A DNA stretch of 64,000 nt from Candidatus Methanogranum gryphiswaldense (GTDB lineage Archaea > Thermoplasmatota > Thermoplasmata > Methanomassiliicoccales > Methanomethylophilaceae), in contig CP076745.1 in the NCBI GenBank assembly GCA_019262145.1, positions 555,093 to 619,092 on the forward strand, written 5' to 3'. Positions 32,437 to 40,541 of the stretch are shown here, one piece after another. The stretch's first letter is position 1, and each line of letters opens with the position of its first letter. The notes beneath the pieces are model-generated. The model was given only the letters and a program-made list of their open reading frames with translations, did no database searches and had not been told where the DNA came from. Made by a program: the position numbers and the translations under genes.

Positions 32437-32608
32437 TTTTAATTTTATCTGTTTTCATTATATATTTTAAAAAAGTTGTTTTGATTGTTTAACTTAAATA
32501 ATGTATAAATTTGATTAATAATAAGTTTTTTTTTGATTATTGGATTAATTTTAAAAGATAGTTATTAGAGTTATTTTTTTTCTATCTGGCTTTTGTTTTG
32601 TTCAATGT

Positions 32609-32621
32609 GCATTGGGCCCAC
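32609..32621 (+). repeat. attR core
   Basis: Right copy of GCATTGGGCCCAC, preceded by TTCAATGT where the tRNA has TTCAAATC. Confidence 0.85.
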
Positions 32622-32997
32622 CATTCCCAACTGGATAACTTCATTTTTGACGGTTTGGTGGCAGTGATTTGCAGCTGACTTTTCGATATTAAATTCAGAT
32701 TTAAACTGGAAGAGTTTGATCCTTAAGGACAACGACGAAAGCAAGTGTGTTGTATGAGCCGATCTTTTGTTTTTTTGACAATGGGCCTGCAATACATTGC
32801 TTTTCTAATGTCATTATTGTCATAAAATCAGTTTTAATGTTAAATTCGATCACATCTTAATAAAGGTTCATTTATTATGATTATTTCAGCTAGTTGATCC
32901 ATCATAAAATAAAGAACCATCTTTAAAGAATTCGCACTAAAACAATAATGCATTTCAATCAGGTTCAAGATATCATTCATTGATTATTCAGAACCAG
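32622..32997. other. Gene-free stretch right of the element
   Basis: 376 bases with no credible frame on either strand. No tRNA, hairpin terminator or further copy of the att core was seen. Confidence 0.5.
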
Positions 32998-33234
32998 TCA
33001 AGGAAATAGTTCATTCTTTTTTCTTTCATCGTCTTTATCGTTATTCTCTTTTTTTGTGAGTGTCAGAGAAGTATCGCATCCAGTCATTTTGACATCAGAA
33101 ATGAAGTAACCTTGTTTAATGTAATCATTGGCAGCAGACATCAATTGGTCCTTTGATCCGTATGCCCTTACATTCTTCTTTCTTCCCAAAATATTTTTTT
33201 TCGGCTCGACCAATGTAAGTAAATAATCCGCCAT
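32998..33234 (-). CDS. Small hypothetical protein
   Basis: 78 residues from the ATG at 33234, which has GAGGAGG seven bases upstream. ADYLLTLVEPKKNILGRKKNVRAYGSKDQLMSAANDYI suggests a strand-rich start and a helix; the tail is charged (KKENNDKDDERKK). No family recognised. Confidence 0.6.
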   Translation of the reverse strand: MADYLLTLVEPKKNILGRKKNVRAYGSKDQLMSAANDYIKQGYFISDVKMTGCDTSLTLTKKENNDKDDERKKNELFP

Positions 33235-33426
33235 AGGTGTCCTCCTCACTTTTTGAAGTTGCCCATCTACGTCAAGTGTCGTTGAACCGTTTCATTACGA
33301 TAGCTACGTCATATATAAATGTGACTTCATCAAATAAGTCGTTAATTAATCAAAAAGTTGGATGGTGGTCATAAAATATGATTTATGTTACATATGAGTG
33401 AATATGTAAATTATCAGTCATGACAG

Positions 33427-33636
33427 TTACTTCTTCTGATATTTTCCATCTTTTTTATGCGGGACCACGCGTGAACCTTCGTTATTTTTCTTCAAGGTTT
33501 TGACATGATCCTCGGCTTCAGCTTTTGTTTTGAAAAGTTTTGTTGCCCTTGAAGCGCCTTCCGCCTTTATTTGCCACATTCCGTCATCAGAACGTTTTGT
33601 TATGTGCCATATTTTGGGTCCTTTGGTATCGTTCAT
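33427..33636 (-). CDS. DUF2188 family protein
   Basis: 69 residues. IWHITKRSDDGMWQIKAEGASRATKLFKTKAEAEDHVKTL and GSRVVPHKKDGKYQKK match DUF2188, a small family of strand-strand-helix-strand proteins with unknown role. Monocistronic, start at the ATG of 33636. Confidence 0.8.
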   Translation of the reverse strand: MNDTKGPKIWHITKRSDDGMWQIKAEGASRATKLFKTKAEAEDHVKTLKKNNEGSRVVPHKKDGKYQKK

Positions 33637-33734
33637 TTTGTCCTCAAAGTAGGTTGGTGTTTAGAATCGTTGTCTTAGTTAATAAGTAAGTGGTTTAGAT
33701 GACGGCAGATATAACCTCAATATAGGGTCATCAT

Positions 33735-34016
33735 TTATTTCTGGTCTTTTACAAGAATGAGATGCCATCCGAAGTCCGTTTTGACAGGTCCAACGAGATC
33801 TCCTTTTTTTGCATTGAAAGCTGCGGTCTCAAAAGGTGCGACCATCTGTCCGCGGCCGAACCATCCCAGATCCCCACCTTTTTTACCTGAAGGGCATTTT
33901 GATTTGCTCTTTGCCAGATCCTCAAATTTGGCACCGCCTTCAATTTGTGTTTTTAGGTCTTTAGCTTCTTTTTCAGTTGCCACGAGTATGTGTGCGCAAT
34001 TAACCTGTTTTACCAT
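33735..34016 (-). CDS. Parvulin-type peptidyl-prolyl cis-trans isomerase
   Basis: 93 residues, one parvulin domain with no signal peptide or anchor. CAHILVATEKEAKDLKTQIEGG at the start, KSKCPSGKKGGDLGWFGRGQMVAPFETAAF in the middle and VKTDFGWHLILV at the end match the family. It should isomerise prolyl bonds in cytoplasmic proteins. It stands alone, about 500 bases before the membrane GTPase gene on the other strand. Confidence 0.93.
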   Translation of the reverse strand: MVKQVNCAHILVATEKEAKDLKTQIEGGAKFEDLAKSKSKCPSGKKGGDLGWFGRGQMVAPFETAAFNAKKGDLVGPVKTDFGWHLILVKDQK

Positions 34017-34135
34017 AGCAGGCGTACGGCATCATTATCATAAAATGTTTATGCTGAGCAAGGTTGAACGGAGTAAAATTTTCAACCGTAGATTTTTACA
34101 TACAAACTTTGCTTGTATATTGTTGGAGAGTGCAA

Positions 34136-34513
34136 ATGGGAGAGATGTCAGAAGATAGGATACGGAGTTTCATAACAAATCCAAATGCCTTATCGATCAC
34201 TGGTCCGAGAAGGGTGTCCAAAAGCGATTTGATCGATCTGGTACGTGATGTTCTGTGTGATGTGTACCCTGGTATCAATATAATCTTCGTTGAGGGAACT
34301 ATGGATATAAGCATTATTTCTAAGGATGGTATGAGTGCCATACTTTCAAAGGAACCATTTGTTTCTGAGGTTATGGATAGTATAAGATCAGTGCTTTCTG
34401 ATAGAGTTTTATTGTTCTATGTACAGGAGTTGTGCCATCAGGTTCCTGTATGTGTCAAGGGTTTTCATGGGTCGGAGGGCTGTTCTTTGTCATATAAACA
34501 TCAAAGTCGGTAA
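34136..34513 (+). CDS. Hypothetical protein
   Basis: 125 residues from the ATG at 34136, with GGAGAG eight bases upstream. Helical N-terminus (DRIRSFITNPNALSITGPRRVSKSDLIDLVRDVL), then a beta-rich middle. No family recognised. It lies 67 bases before the membrane GTPase gene on the same strand and might be cotranscribed. Confidence 0.55.
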   Translation: MGEMSEDRIRSFITNPNALSITGPRRVSKSDLIDLVRDVLCDVYPGINIIFVEGTMDISIISKDGMSAILSKEPFVSEVMDSIRSVLSDRVLLFYVQELCHQVPVCVKGFHGSEGCSLSYKHQSR

Positions 34514-34580
34514 TATTATGTTGTTGGATTGAAAAATTGTTATATCTGATGATGTCAATACACTACTGGGATGGGGATCC

Positions 34581-36152
34581 ATGAATAAGTTCAACATGAA
34601 ACTTTTCGCAGTGCCATTTGCGATCACCGCAGTATACATGACATTATGTCTTGTCTGCACTATCACTTCAATACAAGAGAATTCGGTCTTTGATTTTTGT
34701 CTGTTCGATCCGATGAAGGTAGGTACATTGGGCGTAGCAAATGCATATGTCAGCCTTTCTGATATATTCCCAGAAGCTGTTTGGAATGCCTTTGCAGAAT
34801 TGCCGAACGCTCTTCTGGATCTTATTGACGGAGTGATGGGCGATTATGTGAAGAGAGCTGATATGGCAGTCGCGTTCACCATCATCGGATTCATTCTTGT
34901 GATTGCAGGCATGTTGTCAAAGGTTGCTAGAAACTGTCAGAAGAAGGACGATTCCCGTGAGTTCATGTTCACAACCCGTCCTCATGCGGTCCTTAAGGCA
35001 GCGGCGATGCCATGGGATATCTTCCCCGCAATGTATTCACACAAATACGTCCCTGTAATAGTGCCGATCTTCTTCTTGCCATTCATCATATTGTTTGCTT
35101 TGTTTTCGATGATAATCATACTTGTAATATTCCTTATCGAAAAGGCTGTCGTCGGCGTTATGGCCAAATCAGCGTATAACAAGGATAAGAAAGAATATGA
35201 TGCGCTCACTCAGTACGCAGTCTGTCCCAAATGTAAGAGGAAATATTATCAGCCCAATGTAAAGTGTAAATGCGGTCTGGTCTTTGAATATCCTGTTCCA
35301 GGTGTTTATGGTATAAAAGAACATTATTGTGTCAAAGGACATGCTGTACCATGCAACAACAATAATGGGGCCAGATCCAAATTGAATATGGTATGTCCTT
35401 ACTGTAACGGAGAGATAAAGACCCATGAAGCTAGACCTATTGTGTTCTCAATGGTGGGTGCTGAGGGTTCTGGAAAGACCACTTTGATTGTATCTGCGGC
35501 AGAGACAGTGTGCGATGCGGCAAAGAAGAAGGGATTATATGCCGACACATCAAAAGGGATCTCTCCTGCAGTTCAAGGATCAAAAGATGCGGTGGCACCT
35601 ACAATCATGGGCGAATTGGATTCTGAATGTTTATTCGTCTGGTCCAGAGAAATACATGATAGAGAATTGGTTTTCAATGACATCTCTGGTAAGGAGTTTG
35701 AACCCACGGACGATAGGTCTCTTTTCCAGGAGTACTACAAATACAGCGATGGTTTCATTTTCGCCATCGATCCGTTAGCCGTCATAGCGTTCTACAATTC
35801 GAACTCGACTTTCAAAAGCAATAAGACCACGGTGACAAGCACATTGGAATCTTTTTACCAGATCTACACGTTGATCAATGGGTATGGTCCCTCCGTTAGG
35901 TCGGCTGTCCCTATGGCTGTTGTATTGACGAAGATGGACAATCCTCGTGTGAGTTCTGCTGTGAATGCAGAAGGTTCTCCTGAGGCGTTCCTGGAGAAGT
36001 ATGGTCAGGAGAATTTTGTCAAGATCGTCAAATCTACGTTCGATAATGTAAAATATTTCTCTGTCGCGTCGTTGGGTAGCAATTCCAATGCGATCGAGCC
36101 ATTCAAATGGGTGATCGATCAGAAGGATGAGGATTTCAAAAAGATACTCTGA
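34581..36152 (+). CDS. Membrane-anchored zinc-ribbon GTPase (TRAFAC/DO-GTPase2 type)
   Basis: 523 residues. Hydrophobic helices at about 10-30, 96-116 and 157-190 anchor it. A zinc ribbon (CPKCKRKYYQPNVKCKCG, residues 215-231) and a second cysteine group (about 250-275) precede the GTPase: G1 GAEGSGKTT (293-301), G3-like FNDISGKEF, G4 VVLTKMDN. The motifs, and the C-terminal YFSVASLGSN...PFKWVI, closely parallel the soluble GTPase of the Hsp70 operon (YFAVSSLGSN...PFIWLL). DO-GTPase2 proteins have been linked to conflict systems, so a sensing role at the membrane is possible. Function is otherwise unknown. Confidence 0.75.
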   Translation: MNKFNMKLFAVPFAITAVYMTLCLVCTITSIQENSVFDFCLFDPMKVGTLGVANAYVSLSDIFPEAVWNAFAELPNALLDLIDGVMGDYVKRADMAVAFTIIGFILVIAGMLSKVARNCQKKDDSREFMFTTRPHAVLKAAAMPWDIFPAMYSHKYVPVIVPIFFLPFIILFALFSMIIILVIFLIEKAVVGVMAKSAYNKDKKEYDALTQYAVCPKCKRKYYQPNVKCKCGLVFEYPVPGVYGIKEHYCVKGHAVPCNNNNGARSKLNMVCPYCNGEIKTHEARPIVFSMVGAEGSGKTTLIVSAAETVCDAAKKKGLYADTSKGISPAVQGSKDAVAPTIMGELDSECLFVWSREIHDRELVFNDISGKEFEPTDDRSLFQEYYKYSDGFIFAIDPLAVIAFYNSNSTFKSNKTTVTSTLESFYQIYTLINGYGPSVRSAVPMAVVLTKMDNPRVSSAVNAEGSPEAFLEKYGQENFVKIVKSTFDNVKYFSVASLGSNSNAIEPFKWVIDQKDEDFKKIL

Positions 36153-36155
36153 CGG

Positions 36156-37178
36156 TCATGGGCGTTCTTCCCTTCCGTCAGCATATCGAATGAATCTACC
36201 AGTATCTTTGGGTTGAGCTTTGTCGATCACATCCCAAGGCCAATCCTCGTACTGCTTCCTTCTGATCTCATCGAGGGCATCCCTGACATCTTTGTCGTTC
36301 TTTAGGATCACAGGGCCGAAGGTTGTCTGTTTTTCATTGATAGGCTCGCCCTCAAGTAGCCAAAGAACAGCATTGGATACGCCGTTGGTGAATGTGACAT
36401 CTTGATCTCCAGGTAGTTTGAATCTCATATTGGACGAGAATGTGGATTTCTCAATCTTTATGCCGGATCCTGATACAGCATAAAGATTTCTGTTAATTTT
36501 TGAAGAAACTGCCGGAATGGTCATGCTTCTTCCTGCATCGATGGAGATCCTCAAGATCCTTACATGATGGGATTCATCTGCTGCCCATGAATCTTTATTC
36601 GGTATGATTGCTTTCTTCCCGTTGAATTCTCCGGCTATGATCTTTATTGAATAATCTTCATTTTCTATAACTGGAACATTTTCTGACCAGATATTGTTCA
36701 ATGTAGTATCCTTGTTCTTTTTATCCATTGGGAGATTCATCATGATCTGTGTGATATCATTTGGATTCCTTTTTTCCGAAGAAGTAAGAGGATACATCTC
36801 ACAGTGTTGGTATCTGCTGCTAGCTGTCAACCACTGGACATCTCCAAAGCCATATCTTCCCTGATTGCCTAGATTATCGAAGTGATCGACATATCCCTTT
36901 TCAGGGATCGTTATTGTTTCATATCCCCAATGTGCATGTGCAGGAAATCCCGGTACGACCTTTCCATGGTACATTCTGAAACCAAATCTCATGTCATAAT
37001 CTCTTCCTAGGTCTCTGCCAGCTATTTCTGATAGAGGAGGTGCTTGTTGAGAATTCCCTTCTGGATAGTCATCTTCATGATGCGAAACAAAAGTGAACGG
37101 GTCTTCTACGTCCCAATGCATGCCGATCGGCTTGCTTAAAATGATCTGGCCTTGATTTTTCTTTTTGAAGATAGACAT
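36156..37178 (-). CDS. Pirin family protein
   Basis: 340 residues in the cupin superfamily. The N-terminal barrel has PGFPAHAHWGYETITI and GDVQWLTASSRYQHCEMYP, with histidines placed for metal binding as in pirin; the C-terminal half has GEPINEKQTTFGPVILKND of the pirin_C domain. It is about 50 residues longer than typical bacterial pirins, mostly at the ends. Some pirins oxidise quercetin; the substrate here is unknown. It ends 4 bases from the convergent GTPase gene. Confidence 0.88.
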   Translation of the reverse strand: MSIFKKKNQGQIILSKPIGMHWDVEDPFTFVSHHEDDYPEGNSQQAPPLSEIAGRDLGRDYDMRFGFRMYHGKVVPGFPAHAHWGYETITIPEKGYVDHFDNLGNQGRYGFGDVQWLTASSRYQHCEMYPLTSSEKRNPNDITQIMMNLPMDKKNKDTTLNNIWSENVPVIENEDYSIKIIAGEFNGKKAIIPNKDSWAADESHHVRILRISIDAGRSMTIPAVSSKINRNLYAVSGSGIKIEKSTFSSNMRFKLPGDQDVTFTNGVSNAVLWLLEGEPINEKQTTFGPVILKNDKDVRDALDEIRRKQYEDWPWDVIDKAQPKDTGRFIRYADGREERP

Positions 37179-37257
37179 GTCGTACCGACGGCCTATATGT
37201 TCTCTCTGGTTTTAATATTCGTTATCGGTTTATATTGAGAACTGTTACACTATCAAT

Positions 37258-37986
37258 ATGGAAGAGATACAGGGAAATGAAGGCACCCGTCTCAATAAAT
37301 TCATAAGCGAAGCAGGAGTAGCATCCAGAAGAGCATCTGACAGGCTTATAGAGGATGGGCATGTTACGATCGATGGAAGAAAGGCCGTCCTAGGTGACAA
37401 GGTGTTTCCAGACTCAGTTGTGTGTGTAGACGGTAAACAGATATCCAGAGAAGAAGAGGACATCATACTTGCATTCTATAAGCCAGTAGGCATAACATGT
37501 ACCTCCAATCCAGAGGATAAAAATAATGTCATCGACTACATAGGATATCATAAACGCATCTATTCCATCGGAAGACTTGATAAGGATTCTGAAGGTCTTT
37601 TGTTGTTGACCAACAACGGTGAACTTGCTGATGGCATCATGCGTTCTCGTGCTGAGCACGAGAAGGAATATCTTGTGGAGGTCAGCAAAGATATAACGCC
37701 CGCATTTCTAAAGGGGATGTCAGAAGGTGTACCTATTATTGAGGGGAAGGTCACAAAGAAATGTTTTGTCGAACAGACAGGACCAAGGGAATTTAGGATA
37801 ATACTGAGACAGGGACTCAATAGACAAATACGTCGCATGTGTGATTATTTTGGATATGATGTTGTCAGACTTGTACGTGTAAGGATCATGAACATAACGA
37901 CAAAGGGTCTTAAAGAAGGAAGACACAGGAATATTTCTAAGATCGAACGTGATGAGTTGTACGATCAACTCGGTTTAAAAAAGTAA
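37258..37986 (+). CDS. Bacterial-type RNA pseudouridine synthase (RsuA/RluB/RluF family)
   Basis: 242 residues. S4 RNA-binding domain (RLNKFISEAGVASRRASDRLI, about 11-60) and the catalytic domain with the aspartate in GRLDKDSEGLLLLTNNGEL (about 105), then RQGLNRQIRRMCDYFGYDV. It converts a uridine in rRNA to pseudouridine; RluF is the closest-looking subgroup. Archaea usually use guide RNAs for this, so a bacterial origin by transfer is likely. The ATG follows a short interval shared with the divergent pirin gene. Confidence 0.9.
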   Translation: MEEIQGNEGTRLNKFISEAGVASRRASDRLIEDGHVTIDGRKAVLGDKVFPDSVVCVDGKQISREEEDIILAFYKPVGITCTSNPEDKNNVIDYIGYHKRIYSIGRLDKDSEGLLLLTNNGELADGIMRSRAEHEKEYLVEVSKDITPAFLKGMSEGVPIIEGKVTKKCFVEQTGPREFRIILRQGLNRQIRRMCDYFGYDVVRLVRVRIMNITTKGLKEGRHRNISKIERDELYDQLGLKK

Positions 37987-38061
37987 TTTTGGATGATCAT
38001 TTCACTGCGTATTCATTTTTGCAATACCAGTAGATCTTTTAATTAAAATAAAAATTGAAAT

Positions 38062-38077
38062 GCGGGAATGACCCCGC
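38062..38077 (-). terminator. Terminator of the Hsp70 operon
   Basis: On the minus strand GCGGGG and CCCGC pair over five bases and are followed by ATTTCAATTTTTATTTT. It starts 9 bases after the last stop codon of the operon. Confidence 0.75.
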
Positions 38078-38085
38078 TAAAATAT

Positions 38086-39684
38086 TTAGACCGCGTGGGT
38101 AACTTTGTCCATCAATCCCTGTGCCTGGTTGACTTCGGCATCGGACATCTGGAGTTTGTTCTGGAGCTGATACTCTGTGTGCACGTCAAGGCAGTCAACG
38201 TATGCTATGAGGATTCCTTCATCGGTTGCGACGAATTTCACTGTGATGGGTGTATCCCTTGTAACATTCTCGGGTAGTTCCATCTCGAAATCTCCTACAG
38301 GGTATCCCTCGATAAGATCTACTTTTTTGCCTTCTTCCTTGTTGTAGGCACCGTTCTCATAGATTTCGACCTTTATCGAGGTCTGGTTGTCTTCTTGTGG
38401 GTAGTAGGTGTTGATCTGCACTATTGGCAGTACCTCGTTCCTGAAGATTATGTTAGAGATCTTCTCAGAATCATCATCGTATGTGACTTTGATTCCGAAG
38501 GATTTACTCAGTACGTTGTGAACCGAGATCTCTCCTGCGACAATTGGTGCTTCAATTACCTTTCCAGAGTTGTCAAGCTTTGGTTCTGCTACTTTGGAGG
38601 TACCGTCGGCTCCCCATGCTGCAGATTTTGCGAACATTGCTGCTCCTTTGGCTACAGATTGGTCTGGATCGAAGATCTTGACGTCAGCGGTGGGATATTT
38701 CTTTGTGATACCGTTCTTTACTTGGGGCATCCTTGAGGATCCTCCGACCAGAAGTACGGTGTCAATATCCTTTATCGTGAATTTCTTAGAGGTCAGGGTT
38801 TTCTCAATGATGTCCAATGTGGTCTGCATCAGAGGTGCACTGGCATTCTCGAATTCTTCGCGGGTTATGGTGTAGACTACCTTTTTTCCGCCTACATTGA
38901 GCGTTCCTTTTGTGGATTCCGCTGTGGACAGTCTCTTCTTGATCGTTTCTGAGTCCAGGACAAGTGATTGTTTTACTTCATCATCTTCATCGAGTTCGTA
39001 TTCTTCTACGCCTGCATCGGTCATGACCTTTTGTTTGATCAGTTTTGTAATGATCGCATCCCAGTCCTTTCCTCCAAGAAGTCTTTCTCCATCGGTTGAG
39101 ACCGCAGTAAAAGATTGTCCCTCGATCTCGAGGACGGTCACATCAAAGGTTCCTCCTCCAAGGTCATAGACAAGGACTCTTTTCTTGGAACCGTCCGATC
39201 CCAATCCAAATGAGATCGCTGCTGCGGTAGGTTCGTTGATGAGCGTTACTTCTTCCAATCCAGCGACCTTTCCTGCTGTCTTCGTGGCATCTCTTTCTTT
39301 CTGTCCGAAGTACGCAGGGCAGCCGATGACCGCTTTTTTGATGTCGCAGCCGTGGTTGTCGTTAAAGTCGTTGATCATTTTTTTGAGAATGGAAGCAGAT
39401 AATGTGACTGGTGTGTATTTCTCGCCATCAATATCAACTTCATAGTCAGTTCCTATGTGTCTTTTGATGGCCGATATTGTCCTCTCAGGGGCATACATCA
39501 TGGACATGTCCTTTGCAGGAGATCCTATTATGATCTCTCCGTTGTCATTGAACAGGATTACCGATGGTGTGGTGTCTTCTTGTTCAAAATTCTTTTCTAC
39601 GATTGGCTCGCCGTTCTCATCGATGTAAGCAAGACATGAATATGTCGTTCCAAGGTCGATTCCGATTAAATATTTCTCTGCCAT
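38086..39684 (-). CDS. Hsp70-family chaperone, lid-less form
   Basis: 532 residues from the ATG at 39684. GAGG lies seven bases before it, whereas the ATG at 39690 is too close. Nucleotide domain complete: GIDLGTTYSCLAY, VIGCPAYFGQKERDATKTAGKVAGL, INEPTAAAISFG, YDLGGGTFDVTVLEI and LLVGGSSRMPQV. A beta substrate domain follows (about 400-510), but the helical lid is cut to some 20 residues, where DnaK has about 100. The last gene of the operon, it starts just 3 bases from the stop codon of the GrpE-like gene. Peptide binding without a lid would be fast-exchanging, if it occurs. Confidence 0.9.
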   Translation of the reverse strand: MAEKYLIGIDLGTTYSCLAYIDENGEPIVEKNFEQEDTTPSVILFNDNGEIIIGSPAKDMSMMYAPERTISAIKRHIGTDYEVDIDGEKYTPVTLSASILKKMINDFNDNHGCDIKKAVIGCPAYFGQKERDATKTAGKVAGLEEVTLINEPTAAAISFGLGSDGSKKRVLVYDLGGGTFDVTVLEIEGQSFTAVSTDGERLLGGKDWDAIITKLIKQKVMTDAGVEEYELDEDDEVKQSLVLDSETIKKRLSTAESTKGTLNVGGKKVVYTITREEFENASAPLMQTTLDIIEKTLTSKKFTIKDIDTVLLVGGSSRMPQVKNGITKKYPTADVKIFDPDQSVAKGAAMFAKSAAWGADGTSKVAEPKLDNSGKVIEAPIVAGEISVHNVLSKSFGIKVTYDDDSEKISNIIFRNEVLPIVQINTYYPQEDNQTSIKVEIYENGAYNKEEGKKVDLIEGYPVGDFEMELPENVTRDTPITVKFVATDEGILIAYVDCLDVHTEYQLQNKLQMSDAEVNQAQGLMDKVTHAV

Positions 39685-39686
39685 TT

Positions 39687-40541
39687 TCATTCCTCTTTGT
39701 TGTTTGATCTTTCTGATTGGTTGTTCGTGGTGAATTTATATATCTTCACTTTTTCTTTGAAAAGTATACGTCCGTTGAATTCGTATTCATAGGACAGTCT
39801 TTCTGCTATGGTGCCGTTAAGTGTCTCGTCATCGGTTGGCACAACATCGATGATTCTCTGATGAATCGTGTTTAGTCTCTCACAGTCGAATTTCCCGATG
39901 TGCACACCCGCATCAATAAGGATATTTTCCATATCCGTGCTGTAGGCGGTAAATGAATCCAGGATGTCCTTGGGACTGAATTTATCGAGTTTCTTTTCCA
40001 TGTCGGAGCAGAGTTTGAAGAAATCCTCTCTCATGATACACATCTGTTCCAGCATGTTCATGAATTTTCTATTGGCGATCTCTGTGTCTCTCTTTGCCAC
40101 GGCATCCATATAGTTCTTGTGTTGTTCTTTAGATGTAATGCATTCGCTGTTCTCAGTTCTGAATTGAGCTATATCCCTTCTTAGTGCTTCTATTTCTTCT
40201 TCGATGGTAGGTGCGTTCACTTTGACATCTTGTGTCGGTAGAGGTTCTTCACTTTGAATGATTGTAGGCTCTTTTTTCTCTTCTGCTGTTACAACAGGTT
40301 CGTGGTCTGCAACCATGGGTTTGGATTCTGTCTCGATAGGTTCCTTGACCTTTTCTTGAACAGGTTCTGACCTTACTATGTCCTCGATGAGCACTTCATT
40401 TCTTTCTGTTTCTTCCTGAACAACAACCGTATTCTCGGTCGGGGCTCTCTCATTCACATCTTCTTTGCCATCGTTCTCTATCGAACCAGTGGTCAGAAGG
40501 TTCTTGAGCATTTTTGTGGGGGTCTTTTTCTTAGAGCTCAT
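39687..40541 (-). CDS. GrpE-like nucleotide-exchange factor with a long acidic head
   Basis: 284 residues. The first 110 are low-complexity and acidic (ERNEVLIEDIVRSEP, EPVVTAEEKKEPTI). IEEEIEALRRDIAQFRTENS begins a coiled coil (about 117-175), then a helical bundle (MLEQMCIMREDFFKLC) and a beta-type end with NGRILFKEKVKIYKF, the layout of GrpE, which drives ADP release from Hsp70. Identification rests on layout, order and context rather than strong motif identity. Coupled by four-base overlaps to the GTPase upstream, and by three bases to the Hsp70 downstream. Confidence 0.65.
   Translation of the reverse strand: MSSKKKTPTKMLKNLLTTGSIENDGKEDVNERAPTENTVVVQEETERNEVLIEDIVRSEPVQEKVKEPIETESKPMVADHEPVVTAEEKKEPTIIQSEEPLPTQDVKVNAPTIEEEIEALRRDIAQFRTENSECITSKEQHKNYMDAVAKRDTEIANRKFMNMLEQMCIMREDFFKLCSDMEKKLDKFSPKDILDSFTAYSTDMENILIDAGVHIGKFDCERLNTIHQRIIDVVPTDDETLNGTIAERLSYEYEFNGRILFKEKVKIYKFTTNNQSERSNNKEE

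Larger units (their letters stand above)
21974..32621 (+). mobile_element. Integrated plasmid- or virus-like element in tRNA-Ile
   Basis: About 10.6 kb bounded by direct copies of GCATTGGGCCCAC (21974-21986 and 32609-32621), the first being the 3' end of tRNA-Ile. With the preceding seven bases the two copies agree at 17 of 20. Inside are a tyrosine recombinase near the right end, a P-loop replication-type ATPase, several ribbon-helix-helix and winged-helix regulators, iteron arrays, and a Schlafen-like cargo gene. Base composition is more AT-rich than the flanks, most of all at both ends. No capsid, packaging or conjugation gene is recognisable, so an integrative plasmid or a satellite is more likely than a complete virus. 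Confidence 0.9.

Noticed and set aside
32571-32792. Minus-strand frame crossing attR
   Set aside because: Spans the element boundary and has no start signal; a chance frame.
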